Shown here in pieces: positions 46,919-60,132 of a DNA stretch of 64,000 nucleotides (positions are counted from its first letter, which is position 1; the number at the start of each line of letters is the position of its first letter). The stretch comes from Rehmannia glutinosa (taxonomy: Eukaryota; Streptophyta; Magnoliopsida; Lamiales; Orobanchaceae): positions 62,001-126,000 of the forward strand of contig JABTTQ020002847.1 in the NCBI GenBank assembly GCA_016081115.2. The letters run 5' to 3'. Made by a program: the position numbers and the translations under genes. A model generated the notes under the pieces. That model had not been told where the DNA came from. It searched no databases and saw nothing but the letters and a program-made list of their open reading frames with translations.

Positions 46919-47691
46919 TGTTGGGTGATTTATTGTTTAGATTTTGATGAATGCAATGTAAAACTTAGAATAGGAAGTTGGCACCCCATTTTTTGTTGTA
47001 AATCGCATTGTAACAAATAAAGTGGTCAATTTGAGAGTTAAGTCGGCTATGCCCAAACATGCAAGAAGACAATGGAGACTAGTAGGAAGACTCACATTGC
47101 GAGACAACCGAGTTTGACAAAAGAAGAGAAGACGGGAAATCGACTAAAGGTGCAGCTGAGATGGTGAGTAAAGCATCAGTCAAGTCAACTCAAGATAGTC
47201 AAGTCTCTAGTTGAAGTGACAGAAGAGTCATTTAACGATTGGAAACTGACTCTAAGTCACCTAGGGAAAGCAAGGAAATGCAGTCAAGTCGAGATAACTG
47301 AAAGAGATCCGTTGCACAGAAATCAAGAAAATTACTTAAACAAGTAATATCTCCATGCTACCTTTCTCGGAGTGCTCAGTCACAGAAGCGTGCAAGGGGA
47401 ATAAACCAATGGGAAACACTACACCGTGTCAGCGCTCTGAAAAGCTGAAGAATAATTCATACGAGGAAGTGGCAATTCCAAGGACTGCAACAAGACAAGC
47501 CAACGACGACAAGTGACTTTAAAAAATAAGCCTATCTCTTCAACGGGCAAATTTTTGAAAGATCACTATAAAAGGCTGAGGGATGACTCTGAAGATTTTG
47601 TTGATTACCTGAACCAAAAACATTCAAGCTAACATCTGAACTGTAATCAAAATATTCTCAAAGTCATTCAAGTTTAATCCTCAAGCCTACA
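46919..47691 (+). repeat. LTR B, truncated to its first 773 bases
   Basis: Begins TGTTGGGTGATTT and matches the first half of LTRs C1 and C2, including the TATAAAAG box at 47577-47584. It stops at AAGCCTACA, exactly where the uninterrupted copies continue CTACGAAG, and LTR C1 starts there. Confidence 0.8.
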
Positions 47692-49279
47692 TGTTGGGAA
47701 ATTTATTGTTTAGATTTTGATGAATGCCATGTAAAACTTAGAATAGGAAGTTGGCACCCCAATTGTTGTTGTAAACTGCATTGTAATAATTAGGGTTGGT
47801 CAAGCTGAGTTAAGTCAGCTATGCCCAAACATGCAAGAAGACAACTGGAGATTAGAAGGAAGACTCCGCTGCAAGACAGCTGAGTATGGCAAACAAGAGA
47901 AGACGGGAACTCGACTGAAGGAGCAACTAAGATGCAGCTGAGAGGAGTATCAGTCAAGTCAACTCAAGATAAGCCAAGTCTCAAGTTGAAGTGACGGAGA
48001 GAAGAGTCATCCATGATTGGAAGTCGACTCTAAGTCACCTGGGGAAAACAAGGAAATGCAATCAAGTCGAGATAATCGAAAAAGATCCGTTGCCGTAAAT
48101 CAAGAGAATTACCTAAACAAGTAATATCTCCATGCTACCTTTCTCGAAGTGCTCACCCCAGGCGTGCAAAAGGAATAAACCAATGAGAAGCACTACACCG
48201 TGTCGAACTACGAAAAGTCAAGAACAATTCATACGAGGAAATGGCAATTCCAAGGACTGCAACAAGACAAGCCAACGACCACAAGTGACTTTAAAAAATA
48301 AGCCTATCTCTTCAACGGGCAGATTTTTGAAAGATCACTATAAAAGGCTGAGGAATAACTCTGAGAAAAGGTTACGTAGGTGATGCAGGTTACATTGACT
48401 ATACAAGCAAGAAAGAAACATTTTTGTAACCTGAAATATTCTCAAGTTATTAAAAGCTCAATCCTCAAGCCTACACTACGAAGAACATCAATCCAACACT
48501 CACCTGTGAAGGAAAGATAACTTCAATCAGTTGAAGAGGAAATTACTGAAGAATCAAGGGGTCTACATTCCACGAAGGATTGTAGGAATGTTCAAGAGTT
48601 GAACCAAGTCTTGAGCTTTTGGAGGGCTTCGTGATCAAATCCAAAGAGCTTGAGCAAGTGGGGTAGTAGCAAGGCAAAACGCCCGCGTGAAGAATTTCGA
48701 GTCGTCGCACGAGAATCCGGTGAGTGATCAAGGCGTCTCCAAATCGAGTCCCAAAGGATCAAGTCATTTGTGTGATCAAGACTTGTATCCGGACTGTTAC
48801 CACTTTGTATCCGATCAATACCTAGTGGATTCCTCCAGGAGTTGGAGAAGAGAGGAGTAGAAGAATTACCCCATCTTGAACCTCTATAAAAACTTATCGT
48901 GTCATTTACATTTCAAAGACTTTAAATTCTCGCATCTTATTTGCTTAACCTTGCCGATATATTTGCTATCCAACTCGATAATTTCTAAGTACTAAATCAA
49001 GCTTTATATCTCTCGCTTAACCATAATTAAGGGTGTTAAGTCTCCCGAAAAACAAACCACAGTTGAGCTAATTCGGCCTTAACAATCGAGTTACTCTATC
49101 AACAAGCTTAGTCGAGTCTGTTGAGTGACTAACTCTACCGATTAACTAAATTGGCTGTCCACCCAGGACACAAATTGTGTAGTATCAACTCGAACTTCTA
49201 AAAGGACTAAATCGAAAAATTTGGTAAGGTTTATTCAACCCCCTTCTAAACCTTACACTCACACCCCTTGGGACCTACA
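47692..49279 (+). repeat. LTR C1
   Basis: Starts TGTTGGGAAATTT, about 1,588 bases, ends before TGGTATCGAGC at 49282. TATAAAAG at 48339-48346 is the likely core promoter. Differences from LTR C2 are concentrated at CAG/CTG words. Confidence 0.8.
48339..48346 (+). promoter_or_regulatory. TATA box of LTR C1
   Basis: TATAAAAG, conserved in all four LTR copies (42284, 47577, 48339, 60776) within CACTATAAAAGGCTGA, about 640-650 bases into C1 and C2. Confidence 0.6.
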
Positions 49280-49405
49280 AGTGGTATCGAGCGGTTGGTT
49301 CATTGAGCCTTCCGCACCGGTTCTTGAACTAGATCTCCAAACTTTTCAAAGTCCGCTTTAGTACTTAAATTTTCAAAACTCTTTTTATCATTAAAATTTA
49401 TTATC

Positions 49406-51380
49406 ATGGAAGCAAATTTGACACGCATCCCTATGTTCACAATTGAAGAATTTGATGACCGGAAAATTCGTATGCGAGGCTCATCTATCAAAGATTACAT
49501 GATGAGATGTGGATAGTGATAGAGGATGGGCCACCGCAAATCTTAAAGGTGAACACATTTGTAAGAAGAGAGCTGCATTGAAGGTGAAGAGGATGTTGCC
49601 CTGGACCACTATGGTTGAAAAACCAAGAACTGAATGGACAAATGATGAGAAAAAGATACAACCTGGACAATGTAGCCAAGGACATCCTTTACAAAACCTT
49701 GAACAAAGCCATGTTCAATAAAGTCAAATCATGCAAAACGGCTAAAGAAATGGGACAAACTAACATTGATTTGTGAAGGCTCAGAGCAAATCAAAGAAAA
49801 TAAATTATCAAATGGGTCAGTACAAAAATTTGAGAATTTCAAAATGATCGCAGGAGAAAACCTAGATCAATCGGATGCTCGGTTCACGTAAATCACCAAT
49901 GAGCTATCTCGCACTTGGAAAGGAATATACACGAGAAGGAAATGTGTATGAAGATCCTAAAAAGTCTCCTTGAATAGGAAATGAAGGTCATGGCACCGAG
50001 ACACTCCATGGACCTATCGAAGACCTCCAACCATGAACTATTCTCAGATCTCAAAGCCTACGAATTTGAGCTGAGAAGAAAAGATCGGAAGAGACAATTT
50101 TGTACCTAAAACAATTTTGCTCTAATTGTTAAGGATGGAAAGAGAGCCGAGGTCAAAGAAGTCATTGATCCGGAAGAAATAGCCCCGATGGTTAAAAGGT
50201 TCAACAAGTTCTTCAATAAGAACTACAAGAGAGGCAAGGGCGAACCTTCCGGAAGACACTCAGTCACTATGCCGATCAAAAGGTCAATATCTATCTTTGA
50301 ACCGTAGGCAACCAGGTCACTATGCCATTGATTGTCCATATCCTGTAGTCAACAAATACAGGAATGAAGAAGAAAGAAAGGTCTTGAGAGAAAGAAGACA
50401 AGAAAAGAAAAAGGCAATGTTGGCGCAGAGACTGCCGAGAGACCCGAGACCAAGTCAAGAGAGACAGATTGATTGAAGAGCAGTGGAAGCTGACTACTCA
50501 AGTGACTCTGAAGAAGAAGCCCGATCGTTTGATGGCCAAGGAGCAAGATCAACTCGACCAAGAAAATGAGGTACACTCTAACTCATCAAACTCGATTCTA
50601 GTGATAGTGATCGTGACACACACACCTCATCACCCATCTGATCTTTATGATTCATTAGGCAAAATGATGAAAGATTTTGAACACATTAAAGCCTCACACA
50701 CACTACTAAATGAGGAAAACAAACAGCCTACTCAAGAGTTAAAAACTCTGGTGACTAATGAGTTGAGTACTCTAAGTCAAATAGCCGATGAGAATGAAAG
50801 TTTAAAGGCTGAAAATGCCAAGCTAATAAGCGAGAAATAGCTGCCATAGAAAAGAGGGAGAATGACCTCAAAAATATGATTGCCTCATTCACTAAGGCAT
50901 CTAAATCATTGGATGATCTTATTATGAGTCAAAGAGAATGTGGAGACAAGACAGGTTTTGGAAAAAGGATCTTCAAGCAATGAAGAGTCTAAAAAATCCA
51001 AAACTCCAAAGGGTTCACACATATTCACACCAAAGCACAATTACAAGCAAACTGGCCTTGGTTATAAAGGAAAAGGAAAAAAAAAATTACTTGAGTGCGC
51101 TGAAAGGATGAGAGAAGAGATTGATCGAGTTCCTCAACAAACTCCAAACAGAAAATACTCAGAAAGAAGAAACAGAGCTACCAAAACCCCTTAAAATCTA
51201 TAAAAGAGATACATATGATGGGAATGGTAGACAATATCCAAGCCAAGCTGATTGGAATGATGTGAACTATCAGCACAGACTTATGGAATATAAGCCCAAA
51301 TGGCAAAGGCCTAGAACTCAGCAAAGGCCATTCCAAAAGTATAAGAGCTTTCATCAAAGACACATATGCACCTAGGCACT
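49406..51380 (+). pseudogene. Unit C gag
   Basis: Starts MEANLTRIPMFTIEEFDDRK and keeps the order seen in copy A: UBN2-type gag core (about 49640-49980), a degraded zinc knuckle near 50310 (QPGHYAIDCPYP in broken frames), coiled-coil segment (50640-50840) and basic linker (50940-51375). Frames shift more often than in copy A. As the shifts fall at CAG/CTG words, part of this damage may be sequence error. Confidence 0.75.
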
Positions 51381-52980
51381 ACACTCGGAGACACCACAAT
51401 TACCCAAAGAAGGCGATTGCTAAAACACATACACGGGCATACAGACAAAAGAGACGGATGTATGAACCTAAAATCCCCAAGCAATTTGCCAAGATTAATT
51501 ATGATTATGGAACGATAGATGGCAACCCCTTAGAGTCAAATCATTTGGCTATAAGTTGGTTGGATCATCTTACAATTCTAACCCCTCAGGACCCGGACAA
51601 GTATGGGTACCTAAAACTTAATTTCCTTGATTGCGGGTTCAAGGAGCAGTGAGTGCCAAGGAACCTGGTACATGGATAGTGGTACATTCTAGACATATGA
51701 CAGAAACAAGAAAAATCATCAAAATTCAAGGAAGTTAAAGGAGCAAAAGTCATATTTGGAGAAAATGAAGCTCAGGTGAAATAAGAGGCATTGGATCCAT
51801 CAAGAGGGCGAATTAGAAATCACGGATGTTGCATATGTTGAAGGACTCAACTTCAACTTGCTAAGCATCGATCAACTCGTGACAAGGGCTATAATGTTGG
51901 ATTTAACATGGGTATATGCCAAATCAAGGATCTTGAATCGAATGAAGTTGTGTTGCAAGGATGCGAGACAAAAGAACATGTATGTAGTAGATTGGTCAAC
52001 CGCTACACCCAAAGTCTACTAGCAAAGAGCACAATTTGAATCAAGTTGGTTTGTGGCACAAAAAGCCGAGTCACCTAAATTTCAAAACGATTAACAAGCT
52101 TGCGTAAGTAATCTTGTGGAAGGACTTCCGGACTCGATTATACAAGAAGGAGAGTATATGTGACGCATGTCGAAGGGAAAACAGATCAAATCATCATTCA
52201 AAGAAAAGATCCGCCTATCTTCAACAAGAATATTACATCGCTACATTTTGGATCTATTTGGCCCAAAGTGGAACCAAAGCTAGCATAAGTGGAAAGAAAT
52301 ACACCTTGGTGGTAGTAGATTATTACTCAAGATATACATGGACTATATTCATGTGTAAAAAGAAAGAAACTCTCTGTAAACGCCACGATTGATGAAGAAA
52401 ATTCAAAATGAAAAGAGCCAAACCATTATCAAAATAAGATCGATGCAGGAACCGAGTTTGTCAATGGGATAATAACTCGATATTGTATTGAAAATGGCAT
52501 TGGTCATGAATTATCTGCAGCAAGGACTCCACAAAAAATGGAGTTGCGAGAAAGAAGGAATAGAACTCTCAAAGAAGCGGCAAGGACCATGTTAGTCAAG
52601 CGGGGTTACCAAAAATATTTTGGGTCAAGCAATTAACACAACTTGCTACACTCAAAAAAGATGTATGATAAACAGACAACGGTGACAAAGACTCCTATGA
52701 GATTTGGACGGGGAGAAAACCAAATGTTGCATATTTTAGAATATTTGGATGTAAGTGCTTCATCCATAACAATGGCAAAGACAATCTAAAGGCTTTCGAT
52801 GCTAAAGGCGATGAAGGTATCTTCTTGGGATACTCGGTGAAAGCAAAGCCTCAGAGTACTCAACAAAAGGACTATGGTTGCGAGAGGAATCCATTCATGT
52901 GGTATTCGATGAGCCAAATGTAAATGGAGAAGACATTGAAGAGTCACCGATAAGTGAATCATCCAAACATGAGAAAAGTC
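51381..52980 (+). pseudogene. Unit C protease and integrase
   Basis: Protease wording FKEVKGAKVIFG and VEGLNFNLLSI at about 51725-51870. Integrase: YTLVVVDYYSRYTWTIFMCK (52303-52362, second Asp of VVVDDYS changed to Tyr), TEFVNGIITRYC-like wording near 52450-52480, and RKPNVAYFRIFGCKCF near 52717-52760. Frames change many times. Confidence 0.75.
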
Positions 52981-53227
52981 CATATCTTAAGTCGAAATGG
53001 AATTGTAAACTCGAAGAAGATGAGATAGTTGAATCTCAAAAAAAGCTGGAAAATTTGCGGCTAAGTGATTACGAGAGAGATGATCAAAGCAACACAAGCC
53101 TGCCGACGATGAATCCACTAACTTACTTCAACCTGATGTAAGATGGCTGAAAGACCATCCACCAGAACTTGTCATTGGAGATATAAGAGAAGGTGTCAAA
53201 ACAAGATCAAGAACTCAACAAGAAGCT

Positions 53228-54776
53228 ATGTTCACATGCTTTATCTCACAAATAGAGCCTAAAGATGTGTCACAAGCAATGGATGACACACATTGGATTC
53301 AAGCTATGCAAGAAGAGCTGAATCAGTTTGAAAGAAATAAAGTATGGGAATTAGTTCAAAGACCCACCCATCGAAATGTTATTGGTACTAAATGGGTGTT
53401 CGAAACAAGATGAACGAGGAAGGTTACGTGGGGTAAGAAACAAAGCAAGACTAGTAGCCAAAGGATATTGCCAAGAAGAAGGAATAGATTTTGATGAAAC
53501 ATTTGCTCCTGTAGCAAGATTGGAAGCTATAAGGATGTTTCTTGCCTATGCAGCTCACAAGAATTTTATTGTATATCAGAAGGATGTAAAAAGTGCATTC
53601 CTAAATGGCCTATTGGAAGAAGAAGTGTATGTTGAACAACCTCCAGGATTTGAGCGAGGAAGACTCTTGGAGATAAGGTATACAAACTCAAGAAAGCTCG
53701 TATGGATTGAAACAGGGCACCCAGAGCATGGTATGATACTTTGTCACAATTCCTAAGCGAGAATGGATTCGCAAAAGGAAAAGTAGATAGAACACTTTTT
53801 TAATTCAAGACAAGAAGAGTATCTTGCTTGTTCAAATATATGTGGATGACATCATTTTTGGATCCACAAACATAGAGTCTGTGTGAAAAATTTTCAAACC
53901 TCATGCAAAGCAAATTTGAAATGAGCATGATGGGAGAGTTGACATTCTTCCTTGGACTCCAAGTGAAACAATGAAGGATGGAACCTTCATAAGTCAAACA
54001 AAATACACCGAGAGATTTAATGAAGAAATTTGGTATGGAGGAGAAGTCTTCTCGTGAAAATACCAATGAATACATCATCAAAATGGACATGGATGCAGAT
54101 GGCAAGCCTGTAGATCAAACAAGATATAGAGCACTTATTGGATCATTGCTCTATCTCACAACAATGGCCAGGCATCACCTTTTCTTTGTAGGTGTATGTG
54201 CAAGATTTCAATCTGCTCCAAAAGAGAGTCATATGACAAAGAACTAAGAGAATCTTGAGATACTTGAAAGGAAGACAAGAAGTTGGCTTATGGTATCCAA
54301 AGGAAGGTGGATTCAAGCTAATTGGCTATTCGACTCGACTATCTTTGGATGCGAGTTGACAGAAAAACACCTCGGCACATGTCAAATGCTTGGAAACAAA
54401 GCTGATTTCTGGTTTAGCAAGAAGTAAAATTCAATAGCCACCTCTACAAATTTGAAGCATAATACATAGCTGGGCAAAGCTGCTATGCCCAAATCCTATG
54501 GATGAGGCAACAGCTGAGAGACTATAAAGTTGAAGAAAAGGAAATTCCAATCATGTGTGATAACACAAGTGCAATTGCAATCACTCAGAATCTGTGTTGC
54601 ACTCAAGAACAAAGCATATCGATGTCAGATATCACTTCATAAGAGATCATGTTGAAAAGAAGGACATCATATTGGAATATATCTCAAGCGATAAACAGTT
54701 AGCTGACATATTCACAAAACCATTATGTGAGTCAAGATTTGAAGAACTCAAGCATGAGTTAGGGTTAATTGAGTGA
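53228..54776 (+). pseudogene. Unit C reverse transcriptase and RNase H
   Basis: MQEELNQFERNKVWELVQRP, then VRNKARLVAKGYCQEEGIDF, VYQKDVKSAFLNGLLEEEVY and YVEQPPGFE up to about 53660. The catalytic YVDDIIFGS is at about 53842-53868. RNase H includes YRALIGSLLYLTTMARHHLF (54128 on), GYSTRLSLDA-like damaged wording near 54330 and KHIDVRYHFIRDHVEKKD at 54609-54662. The frame ends at TGA 54774, the normal end of pol in this family. Confidence 0.82.
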
Positions 54777-55328
54777 GTTAACACTCAAGACTCAAAGAAA
54801 AGAAATGAAACACAAAAAGAGAAAAAGGATTGAATTCTCAAAATCACTAAATAAATCACCATGTCGGAAAGACAAACTACCGAATTAGTTGACAATCGTG
54901 TCACTTAAGAGCGTGACCAAGAAGAGTTAAATCGGCTAAGAGATAAGCTGAGTCATTTATGAGCAAAGTGACAAAAACGATCGTTTTACTAAGCGGGAAT
55001 GTTTTTAAGAATGACGTCAGCATAATGATGATGTGTACAGACAAAAAGCTGCATACCAAGCTTATGATTGGATATAAATGCCGCCGCATTAAATTCGAAA
55101 CATTAAATGGTAATCGGCGTGCAAAATCTAAGCCGTTGATTTCGATCACATTTCAAAAACCACCCGCACGTCCTTTTAGAAACCATACTTACCCCATTTT
55201 CGTCTATTTTCTCTCACATATCACCAAAACGGTTCATTTCTATTTTAGAAGCAAAGGCAAAACTCTCTCAAAACCCTCTCAGTATTCAAATCAAATTTCT
55301 AAGTTTCTTTTAGGTGAAATCCTGAAAA

Positions 55329-58300
55329 ATGGCATCAACCTATGATTTTGTCAAGCTAGGAAAACAAATCCACACAGGGTCGACCGTGGATTTTGAGGGC
55401 ATGGTCAAACAGGGGTCCGATGACGCCCTTATAAAGAAAATCGCTGAAAAGCTCGAAACGTCCGGGCTGAAACCATTTCTGACGATGGAGTTCTCGATGA
55501 CCTATGTGGAAGAGGTCGCACAGTTCTACGTGAACACTGAGATTCACGATGAAGGGATAAAATCATCTGTTCACGGAAAGAAGTTCACCATCTTTACCAG
55601 GGATTTGGTTGAACACGCTCACTACCGACGGCGGGGAGCATCGAGAAATCAACGAAGCCGATGTAAACCTCGGATTCTTTGCTTGGAAGGAAGTAGCCAA
55701 GCCCGACTACGCCGATAAAATAGTTTACACAAACAAACAAGAGGCCTTGAAGGAGGATTACCACAAATGTTGGACATAGTTGCCAAATGTATAGACATCA
55801 AATTTGGCGGCTTTGACCAAATCACAAAGCAAAGTTGATCGTAATGGCCGCGATCATTGAAGAAAAGAAAATAAACGGGGCTGAGTTTGTCTACAACGGA
55901 CTGCTGCGAGAATGTAGGGAACAAATCCTTCAAGGAAGATGGTGCATTTGGAGGATCCCTAGGATATGGCCCGGTGATTGGCCGGTGATGGAGGTGAAAG
56001 GAGTCCCTCTTAGACATGGAAAGGCGTTCCATGTAAACAAGAGATGTTCGAGATCAAACCTCAGCGCACTAAGAGAGCCTACGCCAAGAGAGCCGACACG
56101 AGTGAGGGGGAATCGGTGACCACGAAGATACATCTGTTTCCTCTCCACCAAAGAAGAAAGACCCCCGCTTTTGCTAAGAAGATCTGTTGCTCTCTGCAAA
56201 GAAAGAAAAACAAACCTGCTCCCGCCCCCGCGGTAAAGTCACCGCCCGCTGGCCGTGTCTCCCGCCCAAAGACAATGTCGAGAAGGACTCTCAACTACCT
56301 TCTCCGATCGTCAAAAAGAGGAGAACCGAAAAGCCAAGACGGCTGCTCCTTAGAAGAAAACACAAAGACGACGCCCCCGCCCACGACTCGGAAGAAACTC
56401 TCTCGAACTAGAGGTCCCTCTCGGTACGAACTAAGAGACGACGAAGAATCATCAAGCGATCCGAGCTTGAGAAACCCTGGGTTGAGTCACCACTCACCGA
56501 GCAAATACGTAAAACCTCTTGAAGAAGTAGAGTCCCCGGATATAATTGATGAAAAACAAATCTCTTTGACAAGGCGATCACAGAGGCAAATCAAGACACA
56601 CTTTGTAGTTCGCACTGTTTGAGACACAAGAAGAAGCGATAGAGATGATAGTGATGTGATGATCCTATCCCCACCATACCCGGACATCCAAAACGTCTGC
56701 GAGAGTGGAGGAAGTAGAAATTGAGTCGATCAAGGGACCAGTTCAACGGCCGAATTTATAGAAGTGGAAGAGGAAGGCTGCTGAACTTCCGGGATCGACC
56801 TCTGTGATCTCAAAGATCGGATGAAGAAAATCGCACGAATATCTTTCGAGATCTTCAAGGACAAGGAGAATGAGAGATCGGCGGAGGAAGCGAGGCACGA
56901 GAGAAGGCCATCATCCGCCTCTCACCGGCACCAGAACATACACATCCTCACCTCGACATTCTATCGAGAAAGTGATGAGGATCAGGATCCCGCTGCGCCG
57001 CCGACAGAAGAGTTGCAAATGCAAAGCAAGCAATGCATGAATCCCGAATTCTTCATGAGAAAAACATGATGGAGGGACCGGAGAGTCCTCCAAAACACGG
57101 TGAAATCGATCCAATGGGAGTAGTGCAGCAAATCGCCACCGTTGTTGCTGCCACCACTTCCCAACTCACTCGGAAGAAGGAATTAAGGAACTGGCGATGA
57201 AACCGGGTTAGTGGGGACCCGGTCATGAGCCAACCCCTAATGAAGGTGTCTTACCACCGCCCAACTGAACACTCAGAGAAACAACCGGGAGTTTGGAGAC
57301 GAGTGACCCCATTCCAAGTCACTCACGGTGATGCGCCCGGGGGAAACTCCTCCACTGCAGCAAGGTCGGAGGATACCGCAGATGACTCCACAACGAATCT
57401 AGGAGGCGAAGTGGAGAAACTACAAACACAAAATAAAAAGCAAGTTTCCACCAACGAAGCTCGAGCCGGTTGAGATGTCTCGGTGAGGTGCCAATCGCTC
57501 GAAGGCTAATGACGCTCGCGATGCGTCGAGGCACCTGAAGGAACAGCCACTGGGAGTTAACTCTGCAGGCGATGAAAGTGCAATCCATAGGGTTGAGACT
57601 CCAATGGATGCCACCACGAGAAGACCCTAAGGCAGTGACATCGCCGAAAGGGAGGTCAGGCCTCGCAGATTGAGGCGCAGGAGATAATGAAGGCCAACGG
57701 GAGGTTGAGACTTCCCGAGGTAAGAAAAGTCAAGTAGAGAACATCCCTCCCCGCTATCATTGATCCATCTCGAAAAGGAGATAAAGCGCTTCATGATTCC
57801 CAGGATAATCCCGATGTAACCTTTCGGGATCGGGCGACGAAGAAAGCTGAGTCATCCCCGTTCTGCATCCAAAAGACTCGGTGAGGATGTTCCTAGACGA
57901 GCAAGTCGATCTCAAGACTACTCGTCAAACTTTCAATTTTGATGGTGAGCCACCAATGGAAATCTCATCATCGTCCGATGATGCTTCGATAAGGTCGAGG
58001 ACCATCCCACTCAATTGGAGAAACCAGTGAGACCAACGGTTTGTTGAGACAACTGAGGCTCAGCAAGCCGGGTCCACTTCACAAAAGACCCAACAAGTCA
58101 GTCCATCGCAAGCTCCCAAGCTGCCGATAGGGTTCGACTCTAAAGGAACTTCACGCGCACCTCTCATCATTGAACAAATCCCGGTTGGCGTGATGATTCC
58201 TTTGTAGAATCATTTCCTTTATCTCCGGAAGTACCCGACCTCCCGACGAGTCGAGAACGATCTCGCGCGCTTCCACAGACCAGATCCTGTTCTTCCATCC

Positions 58301-59740
58301 GACACCATCGTTCGGTGACTATGACTTTTTGACGCATGGCCGTCACCGCAACTGCGGAAGAAACAAATTGAAGTTCGGGAGGTGTACAAAGCATTATTTC
58401 TTGAAATTGAACGGATGAAGAGGCACCAGGCCTCTATGGACATGAGATGGATAACAGAGATGCCAACCTTACTGCGACTTGAGAGGCATAACAATGAGAA
58501 TCGGGAATGGTGGCAACAAGAAGAAACAATGCGTGTGGAACAAGCTAGATATTTTGTAACATTGTTCAACAAGCCGGGTATGGAGAGTCGAGAATGCCGA
58601 TGCAAAAACGAAATTGAGAGAACACATTGAGCACATGCATGAAGCTCACACTTTGCCGAGATAAAGTGCTGCGTGAGTAAAATAAGAGTGACCTCCAGCG
58701 TATGGAAGAAAACATGGATAGAAAATTCAGCCTTCTCATGGCCGAGATGAAGCTAATTTGAGAGAAGAGTCCAACGCTACTCGCTCCGAATTTTGTGCCG
58801 CATACACCGCAGCAGACTCGAGGCAAAACTCGGCTATCGCCAGGCTCGACTTCACCGCTTGCCAAAGATGTTTCAGGGTCCTCTCTCCTTTGATGATGCC
58901 AAAAAGGGGGAAGAGGAATACTTTAAAGCGCTAAAGAGACCGTCGGAAGGTGAAAAGGAGGAATCATTTGTGAAGGGAAAGACAAGCGAGGAAGTGTCAA
59001 AACAAAAGAAAGGAAAGTCGTTGAGGGGGAAGGATCGAAAGATGTGACCTTAATGATTGCACAAACCCCCAACAAGGTCTTGTCACAATCGATATTATCG
59101 CTGACAGAAACTCCCGGTGACTCTGCCACTCCAACACTCTGCTATATCTATGGTGAAAAGAGAAAGACAATTGAAGCGAGGGATGGAGGAAGTGGAAGGA
59201 AGAATGGATGCCCGAGTTATGAACATCTTGAAACAACATGGAGGCATTCCAAAAGCAGAGACACTTATGCCATCTCGGATGTCGGGACCGAGCCACGATC
59301 GTTGATGAATTTAAAACGCCGCATCCGAAGGATACTTTGCAAACATGTCTATGGCTCAAGCTTGGGACTTGTCTTGGGAAAAGGGTCTCACGTTATGTGA
59401 AGAAGCTCACAGCGAGCAGGACCACCGGCGATCGCTCTGCTTTGGTCACTCCGCCGGTCACTCATTTGGAAAGAAGACCCCAAAGTACAATACACGCCCG
59501 GAGGTAGAGGAAGAAGAAGTGGTGGAGGAAGAGGTTTGGACTCCAGGCCTCCGCCCAAAAACATTGAGTATGTAGATCTAGGCAAGAAAGGAGGGATCTG
59601 GGGGGCTGGTCTTGACCAAGTAGCCAATTTGCAAGTGGCTAAAAGCAATCTTGAGTATGCGAAAAGAATAGAAAAGAAGAAAATAAGAGACAAACTCGGC
59701 TATGGGGGAGGAAAGACAAGAGAGATTAAGAAAAGATGAA
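55329..59740 (+). pseudogene. Unit C extra ORF after pol
   Basis: Starts MASTYDFVKLGKQIHTGSTV about 550 bases after pol. An N-terminal globular part (to about 56040) includes VEEVAQFYVNTEIHDEGI and, in another frame, KCIDIKFGGFDQITKQKL; this resembles domains found in plant retroelement-derived proteins, but I cannot name it. Next comes a Lys/Pro/Ser-rich basic stretch (56044-56620), an acidic Ser/Glu region, a coiled-coil-like part (58382-58630) and a Lys/Glu-rich end (58870-59740). More than 4 kb, shared in order with element M. No signal peptide or membrane segment was seen. Confidence 0.6.
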
Positions 59741-60132
59741 GTCGCCGGAAAGCATATGAAAAAAAAAGAAGAAGGCGGTTGAAGATGAGAAAAAGAGAAG
59801 AAGACCAGAAGATGACAGAAGCGAGGAAGATGAAAAAAAAGGAGGCGTGGCGAAGGAGATGAAGTGTTCTTTCTACCCCTTCATGTATTTTACTATGTAA
59901 ATACATACTATGTAAGTCTTACGCAATAAATCGTAAATTCTTTATTTTTTTGTGTAGACAAATGTTTGCTCGATACACCTTGTAAACAATTTGTGTAAAA
60001 GAACAAGAATGTTATGATCAATAAAAGGATTGATTCTACGCATACATTCTATGTGAATGCACTATCTGTATGTATCTTTGCTATTTACATTTTGAATGTT
60101 TTAAGTTTTGGCATCATCAAAAAGGGGAAAAT
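59741..60132 (+). other. 3' untranslated region and polypurine tract of unit C
   Basis: AT-rich, with AATAAA-like words near 59924 and 60021. It ends in AAAAAGGGGAAAAT (60119-60132), directly before LTR C2. Confidence 0.65.

Noticed and set aside
48132..48731. Short frames in LTR C1
   Set aside because: LTR sequence; the frames are not kept in the other LTR copies.
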